NCBI GenBank assembly: GCA_016802295.1
Contig: JAESIW010000207.1
Span: 761,978 to 825,977, forward strand
From: Brachionus rotundiformis
Taxonomy: Eukaryota; Rotifera; Eurotatoria; Ploima; Brachionidae
Direction of reading: 5' to 3'
DNA: 64,000 bases
Position numbers and translations under genes: made by a program. The notes below the pieces were generated by a model. The model worked only from the letters and a program-made list of their open reading frames with translations, was not told where the DNA came from and did no database searches. Shown here in pieces: positions 58,718-64,000 of this stretch. Position 1 is the first letter of the stretch. Each line of letters opens with the position of its first letter.

Positions 58718-59175
58718 ATGAATTTTTATGCAATGACAGCTTTATTAATTGCCATTCAAATTCAAAGTTTCTTGTGTTTGGACTCGCAGGTTGATTCTGA
58801 ATCCAAAAATGGTAAAAAAATTCAAATTCAAAATTCAAATTTAACTAACTTATATTATTTCCAGAGTTGGAACATTGGGACAAAATGAGACAATTGATAA
58901 ACATTGAAAAATTTCTTTACGATTTGAAAAAGCCAGAGTTAAGTGAAAGCCAAGCAGATGCTGACTTTTCAAATGAGTTGGAACAAAACTCGGAAGAGTA
59001 TGACATTGGTAAAGATGATGCCAAGCGATCAGCATATTTAAGATTTGGCAGAAGTCCGGCTTTTTTAAGATTCGGTAGAAATCATGCCTATTTGAGATTT
59101 GGCAAAAGGTATGGAAGTTTTGGCGCAAAGAGAAACCCTACTTACTTCAGATTTGGACGTAGTGTTCAGAATTGA
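58718..59175 (+). CDS. RFamide neuropeptide precursor
   Basis: Two exons, 58718-58811 and 58865-59175, with a 53-bp intron in phase 1; 134 residues. The signal peptide (about 1-20) is followed by an acidic spacer, then tightly packed peptides after KR (86-87): SAYLRFG-R, SPAFLRFG-R, NHAYLRFG-KR, YGSFGA-KR and NPTYFRFG-R, with a short tail SVQN. Four would be amidated (three LRF-amide, one YFRF-amide). YGSFGA lacks the terminal Gly donor and would be a free acid. Cleavage alternates monobasic Arg and dibasic sites. This is FMRFamide-like (FLP) architecture. AATAAA lies about 95 bp past the stop. Confidence 0.94.
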
Positions 59176-60224
59176 GAAAAAAAGTACCAACTTAATTTCA
59201 TATTAAAATTTAAAATTTTTTCAAAACTTTTATTCTAAACTATTATTTTGTTGATGGTCATTTGAGAGATCAATAAACTATTTGTGTTGATGGATTGATG
59301 TCGTTATTTACAACAAATTAAAAAGAATATTTTCATATTTATTTTTTTATTTTAATTTTGAATTAATTTTATTCTTATTTCATTATTTCGATAAAAATTA
59401 GATGTATTTTTAATGATTATCACTAACTATCTGGCACAAATAAAAATTACAAATTTTCAATATTGAACATTTCCTAACTATTTAAATTTATTCAAGAAAT
59501 ATTATCAATTCAATCATTCAAGAGATAATTACAATCAAAAATTAAGAATTATTTAATTAAATTAATAATTTTTAAAAAAAATTCAAATTTTTTTAGAAGA
59601 CTTCATATTTTTTAATGAAATTTTCATGGGCATTTTGATTTTCTTTGACAAAGATTCTTATAAAAAAAATCAAATAACAGGTATTAACAAACGAATAATT
59701 CATATGTAATTTTATTTTATTTTCTCAAATTTATAGATTGGAACTGGATATTTTAATTGTTCTCTAAAAATTTGGTTTTAAATTTAGCTTCTAAAATTTT
59801 TTAAAATAAATAAAGCATACAATATTTCATATCTTATTTTTGATTATATCTTTTTATCATCGATTTCTAGAAGAATATTCTATCGTTTTATTTTTAGTTT
59901 TAATTCTTACAGTATCAAATTTTTTCGAATCAAAAATTTATATTTTTAAACAGCTCTTTTAATCTAATAGAGCTATTTGATAAAAAAATACTCCCTTATT
60001 TAAAAAATAATAGATGTTCTTTTATTTTTAAATCTTATCTTTAATTTTGTTTTTTTTCTCAAGTTAAATATTTTAAAACTTTTATAAATTACCATTTATT
60101 AATTGTTATTAGTTTTTTTTTAGTTCGATTATTTATCTAAAAGAAACAACAATTTTTGAATACAAAAATTTTATTAAAGATTCTATTTAATTACATAGAC
60201 AATTAAAAAAAAAATTTGATTACT
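59176..60224. other. AT-rich intergenic region
   Basis: Nothing recognisable other than the 3' UTRs of the two convergent flanking genes. Confidence 0.5.
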
Positions 60225-61185
60225 TTAATTTATTTTTAATGAAGTTGATTTTTTCTTTACCACCAAAAATCCATCAACCACAAATCCCAATTTGTACAAA
60301 ACCGCAAGTACTGATAAAAGTGCGCTCAAAAAAATAGCCCTTTGAAAATTGGACAATACATCCATTACAGGATACACCCAGAATCCGCCGAACTTAGCCA
60401 CTATAAAAACCCTTTGAATAGTCAAAAAGTTTAATTAATTTGAAAATAAATATTTTAATTAATTTAAAAAAAAAATACCAAATTAAATAACACACTCCAG
60501 CTATCACAGTTGGAATTACACCTTTGGTAAATGACCTTGCGAAATCATGCTGTGTCCAGGAACTTTCAATCAAAACCCCAATCAATGGAAGTGTGTGCAT
60601 TATGTGGTTGTGCCATCCTGGTATTACTTGATCGTATATTTCTGGAAATACAAGCTCTCTGTCTATAAAATAAAGCCCCCAAAATGAAAGAGTCACAAAC
60701 TAAAATTACCAAAATTGCTTTCAAATTTTTAAAAATTCTATTTTTAATATTTACTGATCCGATTGGAAAAGCCAGAGATCTGAACAAAAAGTTCAACACT
60801 GATTTCAATTCTGTTTTAACCGAAATTAATTCCAAAAATTCATTAATGGTACACAGACAGAAAAAAATCAATTGAAGTAGCTTAAAATGACCAAAATTAA
60901 AATCTAACCAAAAATGGTGTAGATGGATAATAAAATGTTTATCTTTGAGCTAATAAATTAAAATTAGTAAAATTTTTTAAATGATAGTTATAAATGATAA
61001 TTTATTATCTATTTACTTCAAACTTAAATTACAAAAATTACCATATCAAGAGAAGTTAAATATTTGAATCGGCCACCAAAGCTTCGGTCTGAATCTTGGG
61101 GAAGTTCTTTTATCTCCCGACCAAGTCCGATCAAAAAGAGTATAAAAATAATTGAGTATAGAAAAAATTTTAAAAAATTATTCAT
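60225..61185 (-). CDS. AIG1/ADTRP-family membrane hydrolase
   Basis: Four exons in phase: 61185-61042, 60880-60755, 60699-60479 and 60411-60225, with the first intron 161 bp; 225 residues against about 230-245 in vertebrates. Multi-pass membrane protein. Family landmarks are FGGRFKYLTSLDM, RSLAFPIGSFVTLSFWGLYF, DRELVFPEI and GWHNHIMHTLPL, then WVYPVMDVL. Human AIG1 and ADTRP hydrolyse fatty-acid esters of hydroxy fatty acids with an active-site Thr and His. The Thr of KYLT and the first His of HNHIMHT region are kept here, so activity is plausible. The sequence ends in a lysine-rich KKK cluster that could act as an ER-retention signal. A canonical AATAAA follows the stop. Which of the two vertebrate paralogues it matches better cannot be decided by eye. 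Confidence 0.9.
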
Positions 61186-62048
61186 TTTTAAGCTTTAATT
61201 ATACTAAGGTAAATTTTAAAATATTTAAATATGTGTTGATAAAAATGTTAGCTTTGTCATTTGATTTGGAGTAAAGTCTACAAATACGATAAAAATTATC
61301 TAATTATTAATTTTTTTTCTAAGCAGCTATGCTCAAGGGTTACTTGACCAATTTTCGACATAAATAGATTTTTGTAAATATTTAATTTTTTTTCAAGTAC
61401 GCCAATTTTGACATCAATCATCATATCTTATTATATAAGAGCTCAAGAAATATTTCTTTAAATATTTTATTAGCAAAAAAGTTCAAAATAAATTATCAAA
61501 TTTATGTTTATTAAGCCATTATTTAATAGAATGATTTTAATTATCCCAGCTTTGAAATAAATTACTAAAATATTTATTGAATGAAATGTAACCAAAATTT
61601 TATGATATAGTGAATGGAATAAAAATTGGAATTTGATAACAGATTTATCTTAAAAAATAATTTTAAAGCAAAATATAATTCATATTTTTTTTAAGTAATT
61701 TATCGATTATATAATTTTTGGTTTGATTACAATATATCAAGTTACCATGGCATACGGTATTTGATACAGCTGGATCTGTTTAAAATATTTAATTGCTTTA
61801 AATTTGATTCTACGACACTTTTAAAAAGATTTATTTATTTATCTTATCTTAAGAATTTAAAATTTTGTACTATGTCAATCTAGTCAATTAATTCGACAAA
61901 ACAGATCATCAAAAAAAGTCTTTGACTTTTAGTTAGACAAAAATTTAAAATTTAGTTGAAATAATGTTAGATTTTCTTTGACGAAAAAATATCTAATTAA
62001 GCTATTATATTAAAAAAAATTAGAAAAATATTTTTAAACTGAATTAAA
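61186..62048. other. AT-rich region between divergent genes
   Basis: 863 bp between the start codons of the AIG1-like gene (minus) and INTS14 (plus). No motif seen. Confidence 0.4.
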
Positions 62049-63406
62049 ATGCCGCTGGCAATAATAATTGATAACTCTTTATCTATGTATAAAGAAATAA
62101 ATCAAGATGACCAAAAAACATCCAAGGTAGAGATTGCCAACTTTCTATGCGAAAAAATAATAGACCATTTATCAAAAGTTGATAAATATGAGTTCATATC
62201 TTTGGTAAATTAAAATTAACCGAATACAAACTGTCAATTTATTACAGATTTTTAGGTATCTGTTTCTTCAAGTGCTCAGCTTTTGACAGAATTTACCAGG
62301 GATTATACCAAAGCTAAAGAATCTTTGAAATTAGTCAAGCCTGGCGACAGTTTCAACCTTGAATCTGGCCTAAGCAAAATTAGCGAAATGGTCATCGACA
62401 CTTTTGGCTGTTTTACCAATATTCAAATTTTGATTTTAACAAATGAAGATGAAAATTCTTCTCAAGAATATTCAATTAAAAATTTTTATTCAAAATTAAA
62501 AGAAAACAAGGAAATTTTACGCAATTTTTTACAATCTATAGGATCAGACTATGCTGACGAAAGCTTTTATAAGAGTTCAATTTTAAATAATGATATTCTA
62601 AGCTCAAACAATAATTTTGAATTCAACAAAAAATTATCAAATACAATTCTTCCATTGTCATTTCCGAATCGGCTTGATATAATTTGTTTACAGGATAAAA
62701 CTATTGAATCCGATTTCGGATGCTTTGAATTCGATGACGAAAATTTCAGATTCAAATTTATTAAAACAAATAATCAAAATTCAAAAATAAATTATTTAAA
62801 TGAGGTAATTGGCTTGAATGGTACAGACGGAAAAGTTTTTTCCATTGACAATTTATATCAGAAGTTTATTGTTGACAATTTTTTGCCGCATTTTTTCAAA
62901 AGTTTATTTGATCCTTTCAATTTTGAGCTCAAATGCGGAAATTTAAAATCGATAATTAATCTTGTTCCTACTCCAATAAACAAAATGTAACTTAATAATT
63001 AATAAATTTTTAATTCTATTTATTTTTCAAAATGTTTTTTATATTTCCAGGTCTTCTTTTTACGGATATCTTGACAAAGAGCTTAATTCTTCAATAGAAA
63101 TAGTAGGTTTTATAAACATTCCAGACTTTGTGACTCCGCAAACTGTTTCCAGACATGCCATTGTTCCAAGTATTCTATTTTTTAAAGATTTTTTTTAATT
63201 AATTCTGTCATTTCTTAAAGGCGAAAGTGAAAAATGTGAAAACGAAAATTCTTTTTTTTTCCTCCTTTATACAAGTCTTAAATCAGAAAATATGGCTGCT
63301 ATAGTTAAATTATCAGCTGATTCTTATGGAGCCATTAATTGTGGTACCGATGGCAGAGCAGATCCTAAAAAAAAGGCACATCTTACTCTGGCAATTTTTC
63401 AACCAG
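62049..63406 (+). CDS. INTS14: Integrator complex subunit 14, 3' end beyond recognition
   Basis: Exons 62049-62204, 62256-62986, 63051-63169 and 63221-63406 are in phase, giving about 397 residues so far. An N-terminal VWA domain carries the MIDAS-type motif DNSLS (residues 8-12) in MPLAIIIDNSLSMY, then VSVSSSAQLLTEFTRDYTKA. The middle holds SFPNRLDIICL and NGTDGKVFSIDNLYQKF. IEIVGFINIPDFVTPQTVSR HAIVP is nearly the human IEIVGFIDIADISSPPVLSRHLVLP block. DPKKKAHLTLAIFQP matches the DSKKKSNLMMSLFEP segment. INTS14 partners INTS13 in an Integrator module that aids RNA Pol II transcript cleavage. The human protein continues with a linker and C-terminal helices; a further exon may begin at 63465. 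The low-complexity insert at about residues 150-175 is absent in human. Confidence 0.88.
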
Positions 63407-64000
63407 GTAATTTACTAATTTCTAATCAAATTATTTAAAAAGCATTTCATTTTCCGATTTTTAGCTGATAAGAAATATTTTTCCTTCAAATTGGCTAAAT
63501 TGTTTTAGGGCTAATTTGATTTCAATCCATAATGAAAATTAAAATACCTTAAAAATAGGAAAATATTGATTTCATTTGGGGCTTTTTATTTTAGTTCAAT
63601 TTGCATTATTAAATTAGCTATTTTCGGGGCTATTTGATTATCATACGGTTCCTGGCTTATTGAATTTTTCAAATAGCTCTAGATTTCCTTCAAGGGTTGT
63701 CTTTTTCTTAGATTGCTATCTCTTGATAAAAAAACGTCCGGTGAGTTCTCGACAAAAGATTACTCACTGTAATTAAAAATTAAAGCTTTTAATTATTATT
63801 AATTATTCTAAAAATCCTGAAGACTGTCTTAAAGAAAAAATAAAAAGAATATGACTTATATCTGGCATAGTTATAAATTATTTTTTAAACTATGAATATT
63901 TTTAAAATATTTGTGAAATTTTTGTTCTAAAATATATTAAATACCTAACTTTTCAAGCATGACAATTGAAAACAATAAATTAAATATTGAGATATTGGAT
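63407..64000. other. probable INTS14 intron or 3' exons, unresolved
   Basis: A phase-compatible exon may start at 63465 (after GATTTTTAG; reading ADKKYFSFKLAKL) but runs into TAG at 63507. A donor just before it is weak. The remaining 450 bp show no INTS14 C-terminal sequence. Confidence 0.35.

Noticed and set aside
1..64000. CRISPR arrays, operons, bacterial contamination
   Set aside because: No regularly spaced repeats; spliced animal genes throughout show the window is eukaryotic nuclear DNA.

Overview
This is an AT-rich (coding patches clearly more GC-rich), gene-dense animal nuclear sequence. About twenty genes sit in 64 kb. Introns are mostly 44-60 bp GT-AG, many with an AAG acceptor. 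The gene set is metazoan: an FGFR-like receptor kinase, phactr, syndapin, delta-tubulin, Integrator 14, and neuropeptide precursors ending in RPRF-amide and LRF-amide. Low GC, compactness and lophotrochozoan-type NPF peptides point to a monogonont rotifer of the Brachionus kind; this is inference, and a flatworm is the main alternative. All exon chains were built by hand from splice signals and reading phase.

Layout. 0-5 kb: 5' end of a syndapin (-), then a four-exon small membrane protein (+) tail-to-tail with an aquaporin (-) whose pore residues are unusual. 8-15 kb: a membrane-anchored methyltransferase (-), decayed LINE remains, a head-to-head pair of paralogous glycine-zipper membrane proteins, and the mitochondrial lyase CLYBL (-). 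20-24 kb: phactr (+). 24-27 kb: CR1/L2-like LINE debris. 27.6 kb: a secreted peptide with an internally duplicated cysteine motif (+). 29-32.5 kb: FGFR-like receptor kinase (-). 36.7 kb: intronless delta-tubulin (+). 39.7-42 kb: two tandem neuropeptide F genes; the first carries a canonical EF-hand loop in its C-terminal flanking peptide. 44-49.3 kb: an assembly gap, a 369-bp inverted repeat, a TIR element built of TTTACGTAAA palindromes, and a pogo-like transposase relic. 51.5-63.4 kb: MRTO4 (-) head-to-head with a polyamine/spermine oxidase (+), proteasome beta-3 (-), an RFamide precursor (+), an AIG1/ADTRP-type hydrolase (-) and Integrator subunit 14 (+, running off the window).

How the genes relate: there are no operons. 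The visible arrangements are two head-to-head pairs sharing short upstream regions (12.5 kb and 52.6-53.0 kb), one tail-to-tail pair (4.6-4.7 kb) and one tandem duplicate (NPF). Peptide signalling is over-represented: two NPFs, one RFamide precursor and one unknown cysteine-rich secreted peptide. Housekeeping genes (MRTO4, PSMB3, INTS14) align well over their length with the human proteins as remembered, which supports the hand-built exon models.
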